Shown here: positions 46,701 to 58,208 of the stretch, one piece after another
How positions within the stretch are numbered: the stretch's first letter is position 1
How the letters are laid out: each line of letters opens with the position of its first letter
DNA from: Hymenopus coronatus
Lineage: Eukaryota; Arthropoda; Insecta; Mantodea; Hymenopodidae
Direction of reading: 5' to 3'
Length of the DNA stretch: 64,000 nucleotides
NCBI GenBank assembly: GCA_030762935.1
Contig: CM060884.1
Coordinates: 76,179,696 to 76,243,695, forward strand
Notes under the pieces: generated by a model
What the model was told of the DNA's origin: nothing
The model's database searches: none
The model's input: the letters and a program-made list of their open reading frames with translations, nothing else
Translations under genes and position numbers: made by a program

Positions 46701-49700
46701 GACTCTACCTATCCAACTGCTGTCCTACACACGGCTAGAGACCGGGAGATCCGTGGTTCAAATCCCAGCTATGATATTGAATGTTTCAGTCAGACTCTAC
46801 CTATCCAACTGCTGTCCTACACACGACTAGAGACCGGGAGATCCGTGGTTCAAATCCCGGCTATGATATTGACTGTTTCAGTCAGACTCTACCTATCCAA
46901 CTGCTGTCCTACACACGGCTAGAGACCGGGAGATCCGTGGTTCAAATCCCGGCTATGATATTGACTGTTTCAGTCAGACTCTACCTGTCCAACTGCTGTC
47001 CTACACACGGCTAGAGACCGGGAGATCCGTGGTTCAAATCCCGGCTATGATATTGAATGTTTCAGTCTGACTCTACCTGTCCAACTACTGTCCTACACAC
47101 GACTAGAGACCGGAAGATCCGTGGTTCAAATCCCGGCTATGATATTGACTGTTTCAGTCAGACTCTACCTATCCAACTGCTGTCCTACACACGGCTAGAG
47201 ACCGGGAGATCCGTGGTTCAAATCCCAGCTATGATATTGAATGTTTCAGTCAGACTCTACCTGTCCAACTGCTGTCCTACACACGGCTAGAGACCGGGAG
47301 ATCCGTGGTTCAAATCCCAGCTATGATATTGACTGTTTCAGTCTGACTCTACCTGTCCAACTGCTGTCCTACACACGGCTAGAGACCGGGAGATCCGTGG
47401 TTCAAATCCAGGCTATGATATTGACTGTTTCAGTCAGACTCTACCTGTCCAACTGCTGTCCTACACACGGCTAGAGACCGGGAGATCCGTGGTTCAAATC
47501 CCGGCTATGATATTGACTGTTTCAGTCAGACTCTACCTGTCCAACTGCTGTCCTACACACGGCTAGAGACCGGGAGATCCGTGGTTCAAATCCCGGCTAT
47601 GATATTGACTGTTTCAGTCAGATTCTACCTGTCCAACTGCTGTCCTACACACGGCTAGAGACCGGGAGATCCGTGGTTCAAATCCCGGCCATTATATTGA
47701 CTGTTTCAGTCAGACTCTACCTGTCCAACTGCTGTCCTACACACGGCTAGAGACCGGGAGATCCGTGGTTCAAATCCCGGCCATTATATTGACTGTTTCA
47801 GTCAGACTCTACCTGTCCAACTGCTGTCCTACACACGGCTAGAGACCGGGAGATCCGTGGTTCAAATCCCAGCTATGACATTGACTGTTTCAGTCAGACT
47901 CTACCTGTCCAACTGCTGTCCTACACACGGCTAGAGACCGGGAGATCCGTGGTTCAAATCCCAGCTATGACATTGACTGTTTCAGTCAGACTCTACCTGT
48001 CCAACTGCTGTCCTACACACGGCTAGAGACCGGGAGATCCGTGGTTCAAATCCCGGCTATGATATTGACTGTTTCAGTCTGACTCTACCTGTCCAACTCC
48101 TGTCCTACACACGGCTAGAGACCGGGAGATCCGTGGTTCAAATCCCAGCTATGATATTGACTGTTTCAGTCTGACTCTACCTATCCAACTGCTGCCCTAC
48201 ACACGGCTAGAGACCGGGAGATCCGTGGTTCAAATCCCAGCTATTATATTGACTGTTTCAGTCTGACTCTACCTATCCAACTGCTGTCCTACACACGGCT
48301 AGAGACCGGGAGATCTGTGGTTCAAATCCCGGCTATGATATTGACTGTTTCAGTCAGACTCTACCTGTCCAACTGCTGTCCTACACACGGCTAGAGACCG
48401 GGAGATCTGTGGTTCAAATCCCGGCTATGATATTGACTGTTTCAGTCAGATTCTACCTGTCCAACTGCTGTCCTACACACGGCTAGAGACCGGGAGATCC
48501 GTGGTTCAAATCCCGGCTATGATATTGACTGTTTCAGTCAGACTCTACCTGTCCAACTGCTGTCCTACACACGGCTAGAGACCGGGAGATCCGTGGTTCA
48601 AATCCCAGCTATGACATTGAATGTTTCAGTCTGACTCTACCTATCCAACTGCTGTCCTACACACGGCTAGAGACCGGGAGATCCGTGGTTCAAATCCCAG
48701 CTATGACATTGACTGTTTCAGTCAGATTCTACCTGTCCAACTGCTGTCCTACACACGGCTAGAGACCGGGAGATCCGTGGTTCAAATCCCGGCCATTATA
48801 TTGACTGTTTCAGTCAGACTCTACCTGTCCAACTGCTGTCCTACACACGGCTAGAGACCGGGAGATCCGTGGTTCAAATCCCGGCCATTATATTGACTGT
48901 TTCAGTCAGACTCTACCTGTCCAACTGCTGTCCTACACACGGCTAGAGACCGGGAGATCCGTGGTTCAAATCCCAGCTATGACATTGACTGTTTCAGTCA
49001 GACTCTACCTGTCCAACTGCTGTCCTACACACGGCTAGAGACCGGGAGATCCGTGGTTCAAATCCCAGCTATGACATTGACTGTTTCAGTCAGACTCTAC
49101 CTGTCCAACTGCTGTCCTACACACGGCTAGAGACCGGGAGATCCGTGGTTCAAATCCCGGCTATGATATTGACTGTTTCAGTCTGACTCTACCTGTCAAA
49201 CTCCTGTCCTACACACGGCTAGAGACCGGGAGATCCGTGGTTCAAATCCCAGCTATGATATTGACTGTTTCAGTCTGACTCTACCTATCCAACTGCTGTC
49301 CTACACACGGCTAGAGACCGGGAGATCCGTGGTTCAAATCCCAGCTATTATATTGACTGTTTCAGTCTGACTCTACCTATCCAACTGCTGTCCTACACAC
49401 GGCTAGAGACCGGGAGATCTGTGGTTCAAATCCCGGCTATGATATTGACTGTTTCAGTCAGACTCTACCTGTCCAACTGCTGTCCTACACACGGCTAGAG
49501 ACCGGGAGATCTGTGGTTCAAATCCCGGCTATGATATTGACTGTTTCAGTCAGATTCTACCTGTCCAACTGCTGTCCTACACACGGCTAGAGACCGGGAG
49601 ATCCGTGGTTCAAATCCCGGCTATGATATTGACTGTTTCAGTCAGACTCTACCTGTCCAACTGCTGTCCTACACACGGCTAGAGACCGGGAGATCCGTGG

Positions 49701-51165
49701 TTCAAATCCCAGCTATGACATTGAATGTTTCAGTCTGACTCTACCTATCCAACTGCTGTCCTACACACGGCTAGAGACCGGGAGATCCGTGGTTCAAATC
49801 CCGGCTATGATATTGAATGTTTCAGTCTGACTCTACCTGTCCAACTGCTGTCCTACACACGACTAGAGACCGGGAGATCCGTGGTTCAAATCCCGGCTAT
49901 GATATTGACTGTTTCAGTCAGACTCTACCTATCCAACTGCTGTCCTACACACGGCTAGAGACCGGGAGATCCGTGGTTCAAATCCCGGCTATGATATTGA
50001 CTGTTTCAGTCAGACTCTACCTATCCAACTACTGTCCTACACACGGCTAGAGACCGGGAGATCCGTGGTTCAAATCCCGGCTATGATATTGACTGTTTCA
50101 GTCAGACTCTACCTATCCAACTGCTGTCCTACACACGGCTAGAGACCGGGAGATCCGTGGTTCAAATCCCGGCTATGATATTGAATGTTTCAGTCTGACT
50201 CTACCTGTCCAACTGCTGTCCTACACACGACTAGAGACCGGGAGATCCGTGGTTCAAATCCCGGCTATGATATTGACTGTTTCAGTCAGACTCTACCTGT
50301 CCAACTGCTGTCCTACACACGGCTAGAGACCGGGAGATCCGTGGTTCAAATCCCGGCTATGATATTGACTGTTTCAGTCTGACTCTACCTATCCAACTGC
50401 TGTCCTACACACGGCTAGAGACCGGGAGATCCGTGGTTCAAATCCCGGCTATGGTATTGAATGTTTCAGTCAGACTCTACCTGTCCAACTGCTGTCCTAC
50501 ACACGACTAGAGACCGGGAGATCCGTGGTTCAAATCCCAGCTATGATATTGAATGTTTCAGTCAGACTCTACCTGTCCAACTGCTGTCCTACACACGGCT
50601 AGAGACCGGGAGATCCGTGGTTCAAATCCCAGCTATGATATTAAATGTTTCAGTCAGACTCTACCTATCCAACTGCTGTCCTACACACGGCTAGAGACCG
50701 GGAGATCCGTGGTTCAAATCCCAGCTATGATATTGAATGTTTCAGTCAGACTCTACCTGTCCAACTGCTGTCCTACACACGGCTAGAGACCGGGAGATCC
50801 GTGGTTCAAATCCCAGCTATGATATTGACTGTTTCAGTCAGACTCTACCTATCCAACTGCTGTCCTACACACGGCTAGAGACCGGGAGATCCGTGGTTCA
50901 AATCCCGGCTATGATATTGACTGTTTCAGTCTGACTCTACCTATCCAACTGCTGTCCTACACACGACTAGAGACCGGGAGATCCGTGGTTCAAATCCCGG
51001 CTATGATATTGAATGTTTCAGTCAGACTCTACCTGTCCAACTGCTGTCCTACACACGGCTAGAGACCGGGAGATCCGTGGTTCAAATCCCGGCTATGATA
51101 TTGAATGTTTCAGTCAGACTCTACCTGTCCAACCCCTGCCCTATACATGGCTTGTGTGAAAAAAC
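43746..51165 (+). repeat. 92-bp satellite array, 80 units, derived from element G
   Basis: Head-to-tail units containing CTCTACCTGTCCAACTGCTG, TCCTACACACGGCTAGAGAC, CGGGAGATCCGTGGTTCAAA and TCCCGGCTATGATATTGACT. The B-box string GGTTCAA occurs first at 43811 and last at 51079; the difference is exactly 79 x 92, so there is no net indel across 7.3 kb. Variation is limited to a few sites (CTATCC/CTGTCC, GTCAGAC/GTCTGAC, CCCGGC/CCCAGC, TGATATTGACT/TGACATTGAAT). The last unit runs into the element G tail (GGCTTGTGTGAAAAAACAAT). 77-residue frames across it are repeat translations. Confidence 0.98.
47600..49808 (+). repeat. 1104-bp higher-order repeat (12 units), two copies
   Basis: Variant units recur at a fixed offset of 1104 bp: the CCATTATATTG pair at 47689/47781 and 48793/48885, the CTCCTGTCC unit near 48098 and 49202, the GCTATTATATTG unit near 48240 and 49344, and the paired AGATCTGTGG units near 48312/48404 and 49416/49508. 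Confidence 0.92.
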
Positions 51166-51297
51166 AATTAAATCTACATTATGAATCATTTTCGTTAATG
51201 TTGTATTGTTTGCGTCCAGAGCTGCGTAACATCAGGTTCTCAACCTATAAAAACAAAATATAAGGGAATTTCAAGCTGATGTCGATTGGGAGGAATG
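51166..51297. other. Short unassigned stretch
   Basis: Follows the element G tail. Nothing recognised. Confidence 0.3.
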
Positions 51298-51905
51298 AAT
51301 ATGATACTAAAAGTTTTGTACTTTTATGGTTATTTTTTCAACATAATCACCGAAAAGATTGAGACATTTATCGTACCTGTGCACAAGCTTTGTAATACCC
51401 GCTTCAAAAAATGTTGCACCAATGATTTCAAATGACCATTGACGTTGTTTAGAAGATCTTTGTTGGTTTGAAAGTGCTGCCCTCCTAGCCACGTCTTCTG
51501 GTCAGGAAAAAGGTGAAAGTCGCTGGGTGCCAGGTCAGGACTGTACGGCGGATGATAGAAAATGCCCCATTGAGCCAATGGGTTGTGGCAGCAGTGGGTG
51601 GACGAGCGTTGTCATGGATCAACGCAATTCCTCAAGTCATCGTTCCTCTTTATTTGTTTTGAATGGCTCTCCGCAAACGTCGTAAAGTACGAAGATCTGC
51701 AAAACAACGTCAATGCTCATTTGAAATCATTGGCGCCAACATTTTTTGAAGCGAGTGTTGCAAAGCTTGTGCACAGGTACGATAAGTGTCTCAATGTTAT
51801 CGGTGATTATGTTGAAAAGTAGCCATAAGTGTACAAACATTTCAGTAATAAAATAATTGTTGTCTTTTGTTTATAGACAATCGGAGGTGGAATAAAACGG
51901 TCCTC
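51298..51905 (-). mobile_element. Palindromic mariner derivative, copy 2
   Basis: Same organisation as 10523-11195, with the transposase remnant on the minus strand (IFYHPPYSPDLAPSDFHLFP, KTWLGGQHFQTN) and an inverted second copy of the transposase 3' end at 51680-51905. The DNARPHT segment is present with a frame break. The left terminal repeat is lost. Confidence 0.85.
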
Positions 51906-52635
51906 ATATATATGTGTGAATAGCTAGTCAGTATTGTGTTGAAGAACCTAGACAAATGACTCAAGCGTTACATCTGGAATTTGGGAAGTCGTGGGCTCTG
52001 TCTCTTAGGGTTTTCATTTTTCTCCGGCCAGTAGTTAGGCAGCTTTCTTTATCCCCCAAAGTTGTTGCCCCTTCATTCCATTCCAACCAATCTGTTTCAG
52101 AATTGCAAGTGTCGGCAAGAACTAAAAAAGCCGAAATTGTTCTAATATATATTTAAAACATGTATATATAATAAAGACAAACATAAATAATTTAAATTTG
52201 GGGTGGTGAATGCGCTTTTGAATTACCCTACCGGTTGCGGGGTGGATTCGTGTGAAGGACTTGGGGTGCTAAGTGAAGACAAGGCTCCTAGCGCATCTAA
52301 CGTCAAGATGAACTACTTCTACTCTTTTCGGTCGCCCGTCGAAAATACTCTCACATCATTCTTTCCTCCTGATGCCTGACACACAATATCATTTGGCTTC
52401 AGAGTGCAGCTACCTCAATGCAGAATATACGAACGAGTAACGATCGCTTTGGTATAACCAAATAATAACAAAGATATAAAAACGAAATTTTATTTACAAG
52501 GTTGCAAATCTTACTCTATTTCTCAATGTAGTCGTCATTACTATTAAGGTCACGTGGTACCGGTGTTTCAATTCCTATATCATACTGTTCTACCGCTCAA
52601 GATCTAAGCTAAGATGTTGAGGTTTTCATCGGTTG
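51906..52635. other. Unassigned
   Basis: A 66-codon frame at 51956 has no recognisable motif. Nothing called. Confidence 0.35.
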
Positions 52636-53187
52636 CGAACTTTTTTCCATCCAGAAAGTACGGTGACCGAAGTGAAATACCAGTTTTTTTTAATTCTTTC
52701 ATCAACATTTACTTTCGACTCCTCCATAACGATTGATGAACGGTCTTTATCGTACACACTGTTATGTTCTTCCTTGATTACTCGTAAATTAGGTGTCATT
52801 TCCTCACTGAAGACTCGTTCATTGCATTATCACTATACAGTTGCGTTATTTGCCTATAACATTCGATCGACCGAAGATTTTGTGCATTCAAAAAAAGGAA
52901 TAAGTTCTTTGGGAAAGATAAGCGTCACATTGGCATCGAAAAACTGCTGCCACGTAATAAGAAATGTCTTGGACATTACATTGAGAAATATAGTAAGGTA
53001 GTGTACCTTTGTCGTGATAGTTTCCCGTTATTGTGTAGTTATGGTAAACCATCTGTCTGGATGGTCCTCCTCGTGTTACGGCACCTTCATATAGTGGAAC
53101 TACGTACGCTAAGTTGTTTGCTACACAATCTGGAATAACGATCAAATGCAATTCTGCAATATTATATTAACCTCAAAATCTCATTTA
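52636..53187. repeat. Unclassified dispersed repeat region
   Basis: 52690-52800 resembles 29475-29560 on the same strand. 52888-53000 (minus-strand frame ending QRTYSFF) resembles 22120-22260. The longer minus frame 52888-53151 includes TRGGPSRQMVYHNYTITGNY. It may be one decayed transposon. Family unknown. Confidence 0.45.
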
Positions 53188-54030
53188 AAAAATAAACTGA
53201 TGTGTTCCATTCAGATGTTTTTCTCCACATCTCTACAACAAATTGTTCTTAAAAAGCTTATGCTTCTATTTGCTTCATGTTAATCGAAAAAAATAGCAAA
53301 ATGGTCTTATTACTTGCTTCCTTGTAAGTAGAAGCGAAATAAGGGAGTAGCCTAGGTTAAAGTGATAGTCAAAAGCTGGTTGTTATATGACTGAAGTTGC
53401 TTCGTTTGTATGGACAGGAGTTGTCAAATTTCCGTATGAGAAAAGAAGAAATATTTTACAGCTGAAATCAATAACAAAGGATATCTAAAAAACGATTAAC
53501 TCCAAGAAAAAAAATATATAACATAAATTGCGTGTTTTAACGAGCTCTACATTTTCTATCCAGTAAGTTTTTGACTTTCTGTTACGGTTTGCCAGTTATG
53601 CCAAATTCCGCAAAATTCATCCAGAATAAAGATATCTTCAGACGCTATTCCCAGAAAATTTAAGATATACATTTTATTTTTCATGTAGATATATTTAATA
53701 TGCGAACATTTTAATCAAAATCGTTAAGAGTTATTTTTGAGAAAATCAAAGTCTGGAAAATGTTTCTATGGATGTTTAGTTGAGGGGGGGGGGGATTTAC
53801 TTGAAAACCTTGGCGTCGCATCCTTGGGAGATACTGAACTTGAATGCCAAGTCTTGTATTTAACAGACAGAAGAGAGACTGACACAACACACACACGCGC
53901 GCGCGGACATTTTTCTAAAAATGCTTTATTTGGATTCAAAGCATATATTTCCGGTGAAATCTCGGCGTGGAATTTTTGGGTGGAATACAATACCTTCTCT
54001 ATACACTAGCACGTGTAGAGAAAGTAAAAT
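53188..54030 (+). mobile_element. Element A copy, nearly full length
   Basis: CTGATGTGTTCCATTCAGATG to GCACGTGTAGAGAAAGTAAAA. The hairpin is partly deleted. A G-run lies at 53785 and a CA/GC patch at 53890. Confidence 0.88.
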
Positions 54031-54279
54031 ACAAAGCCCTTCATAGCGATACAACTGTCAGTGTGCCACATAATGTGAAATGATTAATAAAATACGCCTT
54101 AAGCAATATTGTCATATGTTTATGTTTACAAATGAGAGTTGCATGGTATGCCTTCGCAATTGCCAACCTAATCGTATCATAATTATTTCTTTTTTTTAAG
54201 GTTGGTATGGTTTAACGGCGTTACGCGGCGCCTGAGAAATTAGATAAGCTAAGTATTTAAATGTTATTTCCATTTGCAG
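54031..54279. other. Intergenic or 5' flank of the 54.28 kb candidate exon
   Basis: A pyrimidine-rich stretch (TTATTTCTTTTTTTTAAGG near 54183) lies upstream of the acceptor. No repeat assigned. Confidence 0.3.
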
Positions 54280-54421
54280 AAGCTTACTGGAAATGGCGGT
54301 ACTAAACGGACCAGCACTGGACACGGCGTCCCTTTTACCACCCCAGTACAGCACTCTCAACAATGAAACGTTGGTCAATTCAACAATAGGCCTGTTATTC
54401 TTGCTTGGTGCCGTCAAATCT
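54280..54421 (+). CDS. Candidate first coding exon of an unrecognised protein
   Basis: Bounded by an acceptor-like CCATTTGCAG and a consensus donor GTAAGT at 54422. An ATG at 54293 in a fair context (GAAATGG) opens 43 codons ending exactly at the donor in phase 0: MAVLNGPALDTASLLPPQY, then STLNNETLVNSTIGLLFLLG, then AVKS. Two possible N-glycosylation sites (NET, NST) precede a hydrophobic run that would continue into the next exon, as in an extracellular N-terminus leading into a first membrane segment. It does not look like a cleaved signal peptide. It lies in unique sequence between element A copies. The next exon was not found. Confidence 0.38.
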
Positions 54422-54573
54422 GTAAGTAGATGAATCTCTGGTAAATGTATCACAGTTCAGAATACTATTTCCAATATAGTTACATTATAAATAGAAAATT
54501 AGGTAAATTCTACGTGTAACCAATTTCCCTCGACCAAAGCAATAGCAGACATTCAAAATTATGGGAATTTGTT

Positions 54574-54652
54574 TTCTTTCTCTATCTAGTATGTGCATAG
54601 TGTATAGAGAAGGTATTGTATTTCACCCAAAAATTCGAAACCGAGATAAATA
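54574..54652 (-). mobile_element. Element A terminal fragment
   Basis: Hairpin-end piece (CTAGTATGTGCATAGTGTAT to ATTCGAAACCGAGAT). Confidence 0.75.
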
Positions 54653-54664
54653 TTTTCTTAATAA

Positions 54665-54780
54665 AAAATCCGATGTGTTAGAATCACTGCCATTTATTGC
54701 TATAAAGCTTATTCTTCTATACACTTCATGATAATCGAGATAAACATTAACAGAACTTGGTTCCTTATAAGTAGACAGGC
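54665..54780 (+). mobile_element. Element A 5' fragment
   Basis: TCCGATGTGTTAGAATCAC to GGTTCCTTATAAGTAGA, followed directly by another copy. Confidence 0.7.
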
Positions 54781-54784
54781 AAAA

Positions 54785-56070
54785 ATTCTAATGTGTTCCA
54801 TTCACATGATATTCTCTAGCTGTTCGGTAAAACAATAATCTATTATCTACATCTTGCTAATCAAGATAAACATTAGCAGAATTAGTCTTATTAGTAGCTT
54901 CCTTGTAAATAAGAAAATGTAAAGGCTAAAGCGATAGTCTCGTCCTTTAAAAGCCAGTCGTTATGTGAAATAATTGCAATTCCAATCTCCTTGCCTGCCA
55001 GGAATAAACAAATAAGAAACGAGAACAGATATATCTTACTGTTTAAGAAAAGTTTAGATGACCAAAATTGAAACCAATAATTCGGAGTATCTTGAAAATA
55101 CTTAACTCTACAAAAAAAATGTTCATAACATAAATTCTGTGTTTTAATGAGATCATTTTTTGTGTAGTAAGTTTTTTTATACTTGTTACGGTTTACCAGT
55201 TATACAAAAGTCATGCAGAACGAAGCGGTCTTTAGAGGCTATTCTCAGAAAATTAAAGATATACATTTCGTTTGTCATAACAAATCTTATACATAAGGTA
55301 TTTTAATAAAAATTGTTAGAGCCAGTTTTGAGAAAATGAAAATGTTTGAAAAATGTTCCACGTAAAGGGTAGTTGGGGATGAGGGATTTTCTTGAATATG
55401 TTCGTGTCGTATCCTTGGAAGATACCAAACTTAAATGTTCCACGTAAAAGGTAGTTGGGGATGAGGGATTTTCTTGAATATGTTCGTGTCGTATCCTTGG
55501 AAGATACCAAACTTAAATGTTCCACGTAAAGGGTAGTTGGGGATGAGGGATTTTCTTGAATATGTTCGTGTCGCATCCTTGGAAGATACCAAACTTAAAT
55601 GTTCCACGTAAAGGGTAGTTGGGGATGAGGGATTTTGTTGAATATGTTCGTGTCGCATCCTTGGAAGATACCAAACTTAAATGTTCCACGTAAAGGGTAG
55701 TTGGGGCTGAGGGGTTTCCTTGAATATGTTCGTGTCGTATCCTTGGAAGATACCAAACTTAAATGTTCCACGTAAAGGGTAGTTGGGGCTGAGGGGTTTC
55801 CTTGAATATGTTCGTGTCGTATCCTTGGAAGATACCAAACTTAAATGTTCCACGTAAAGGGTAGTTGGGGATGAGGGGTTTTCTTGAAAATCTTCGTGTC
55901 GTATTCTTGGAAGATACCAAACTTAAATGTTCCACGTAAAGGGTAGTTGGGGATGAGGGATTTTCTTGAATATCTTCGTGTCGTATCCTTGGAAGATACC
56001 AAACTTAAATGCCAAGTTTCGTTTTTAACGGCCATTTCGTTTTTGAGCTATGCTGTCCACACACACACAC
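54785..56070 (+). mobile_element. Element A copy with 82-bp internal expansion
   Basis: Begins TCTAATGTGTTCCATTCAC, is interrupted by the eightfold 82-bp array, and stops in the CA patch at about 56065, where the next copy begins 5'-truncated. Confidence 0.87.
55353..56008. repeat. 82-bp tandem repeat, 8 copies
   Basis: Units start ATGTTCCACGTAAAGGGTAG at 55353 and every 82 bp to 55927. Each covers the segment from the TTCCATGTAAAGGG block to AGATACCAAACTTAA of element A. No indels between units. Minus-strand frames here are repeat translations. Confidence 0.97.
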
Positions 56071-57092
56071 ACAAATTATTCTTAAAAAGCTGATTCTTTT
56101 ATCTACTTCATGCTTATCGAAATAGACATTAGCGGACATGATTTTCTTGTAAGTAGAAGGAAGATAATGGAATGCACTAGGCTTCAATCTTTAAAAGCTT
56201 GTAGCCATGGGAATTAAAGCCCTTTCTTTCCATTGCCTGCAGTTAACAAATTCCCGTATGTGAGAAGCACAACTGCAACCTATATCAAGGAATATTTAAG
56301 AACTGGTCAACTCCACGAAAAAAATGTATATGATATAAATTGTGTGTTTCAACGAGATCTACATGTTTTGTGTAGTAAGTTCTTGTATATTTCTTACGGT
56401 TATGCAGACACCCTGCAAAATAAATATTTTTAATATACGATATTTATATCAAAATATTTACACCCATTTTTAAGAAAATCATTTTTGAAAATATTTCCAT
56501 GTAAAGGGTAGTTTGATGTGGGGGAATTTTCCTCAAGATCTTCGTGTCGAGTCCCTGAAATATACTAAACTTATATAGCAAATTTGGTATTTTACCAACT
56601 TTTCGTTTTTGAGTTATCATGTTCACAGACGCACCTTTTTACTGAAAATGCTTTTTTCGGACCTTAAGACGTCTATTTCCAGTGAAATCTCGGTTTTGAA
56701 TTATCATGTTCACAGACGCACCGATACAAACATGCACCTTTTTACTGAAAATGCTTTTTTCGGATACAGGGGACATTAAAACGTCTATTTCCAGTGAAAT
56801 CTCGGTTTTGAATTATCATGTTCACAGACGCACCGATACAAACATGGACCTTTTTACTGAAAATGCTTTTTTCGGATACAGGGGACCTTAAAACGTCTAT
56901 TTCCAGTGAAATCTCGGTTTTGAATTACCATGTTCACAGACGCACCGATACAAACATGGACCTTTTTACTGAAAATGCTTTTTTCGGACCTTAAAACGTC
57001 TATTTCCAGTGAAATCTCGGTTTTGAATTTTTAGGTGGAATGCAATACCTTGTCTATACACTATGTACATAGTACGTGTAGGGAAGTAATAA
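56071..57092 (+). mobile_element. Element A copy with 112-bp internal expansion
   Basis: 5'-truncated (starts ACAAATTATTCTTAAAAAGC), otherwise complete to GTACGTGTAGGGAAGTAATAA. Confidence 0.87.
56616..57029. repeat. 112-bp tandem repeat, about 4 copies
   Basis: TATCATGTTCACAGACGCAC begins units at 56616, 56702 and 56814, and with TACC at 56926. The first is 86 bp and the others 112 bp. It covers the CA-patch-to-ATCTCGGTTTTGAAT segment of element A. Confidence 0.95.
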
Positions 57093-57604
57093 TATCCTTA
57101 AAAATAGTTTAAGTAGTATGAATGGTTTTTGCCATATGTGTAAATGTCATGACCTAATAATCCTAACTTCAGAAGAGGTGCCTTTTTTCGTTCACAAGAA
57201 AACTTTCTGTTTCCTTTGTTAGGCTCTGAAAATGCTCATTAAAATGTTTGACTTGCTTTTGTATCCTTTGCAAACTGTACCCTAGGGTTTTACTCCTCTG
57301 TATAACATGTTAACTTGTAATTATGTAGAATGAGCTAATTATTTTAGCAGTTGCACTATTAATTTAGGAATTTTATTTTTACTCTTTACACTAACATTTG
57401 TAGCTTAGCTTTAGTCTATTCTCACAGTAAGATGCCACAAAAATAATTTGAAACCAAATTATTTCATACAATTAAACATCCGCAAAATTATAATACAGCA
57501 ATCTACATGTTTAAATTAATGTCATTTATAAGAAAATTAGATAATTGGGTTTTCCGCCTCAAAACTTCGGCTCTACAGTCCCCTACCACTAACAGACACA
57601 CATA
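57093..57604. other. Unassigned AT-rich stretch
   Basis: Nothing recognised. Confidence 0.35.
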
Positions 57605-57821
57605 CATACACAAGGTCGCGGGTTCAAACCCGGAGGAAGACGATGGATTTTTTTGGGCGTACAAATCTTTAGCACGGCTTCCTTCGGAAGGGAAGTAAAA
57701 CCGTTGGTCCCGTGTCGTAGATTTACGGCAAGCCTGACAGGCCTCTGAGCAAAATTAAGAAGTCTTTCTCGCCCAGTATAGAATGCGATAGTAGTTAAAG
57801 AGTGTCCATAAATAAAACGCA
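57605..57821 (+). mobile_element. tRNA-derived SINE (family C), 5'-truncated head
   Basis: Starts at the B-box half of the head (GGTCGCGGGTTCAAACCCGG), then the GGCTTCCTTCGGAAGGGAAG body. Ends against a family B SINE. Confidence 0.82.
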
Positions 57822-58050
57822 GCCCGCGTGGGTAGTGTGGTGGTAGCGTGTCAAGAGGTCGTGAGTTGGAATCTCGCTTAGGGCGAGTTACCCGGATAAG
57901 GTTATTTTTCGGGGTTTTCCCTTAACATGAGAAGACGAATGTTGAGAAACTTAAAGCTTCATGGACCCCGAGATCATTTGAGCACCATTTCATCAATTTC
58001 ATTCATCGTTCGCTTTGACCAACCAGGTTAAAGGACGTTAAATCATAAAA

Positions 58051-58081
<31 letters not shown>

Positions 58082-58083
58082 AA
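57822..58083 (+). mobile_element. tRNA-derived SINE (family B) with (AAAT)n tail
   Basis: GGGTAGTGTGGTGGTAGCG (A box), GTGAGTTGGAATCTCGC (degraded B box), GAGTTACCCGGATAAGG body, ending in about nine AAAT repeats at 58046-58083. Confidence 0.88.
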
Positions 58084-58208
58084 CGCCATTTCATTTTACA
58101 CACCCAAGATTTTGTATTTGTTATACTAGTATAGAATGTACTAATTATAGATCAATAGTTACGTAATATTAATATAATTTCTTTAAAATCAATATTGATT
58201 GCGGGGAA

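Noticed and set aside
43709..50934. Repeated 65-77 residue frames (MFQSDST..., SYTRLETGRSVV)
   Set aside because: They recur every 92 bp, which is not a multiple of 3; each is stopped in the third unit. They are satellite translations.
43746..51165. CRISPR-like periodic array
   Set aside because: No unique spacers: the entire 92-bp unit is repeated, and the sequence is clearly eukaryotic.
55316..56035. Minus-strand frames with repeated FGIFQGYDTNIFKK
   Set aside because: Translations of the 82-bp repeat in element A.
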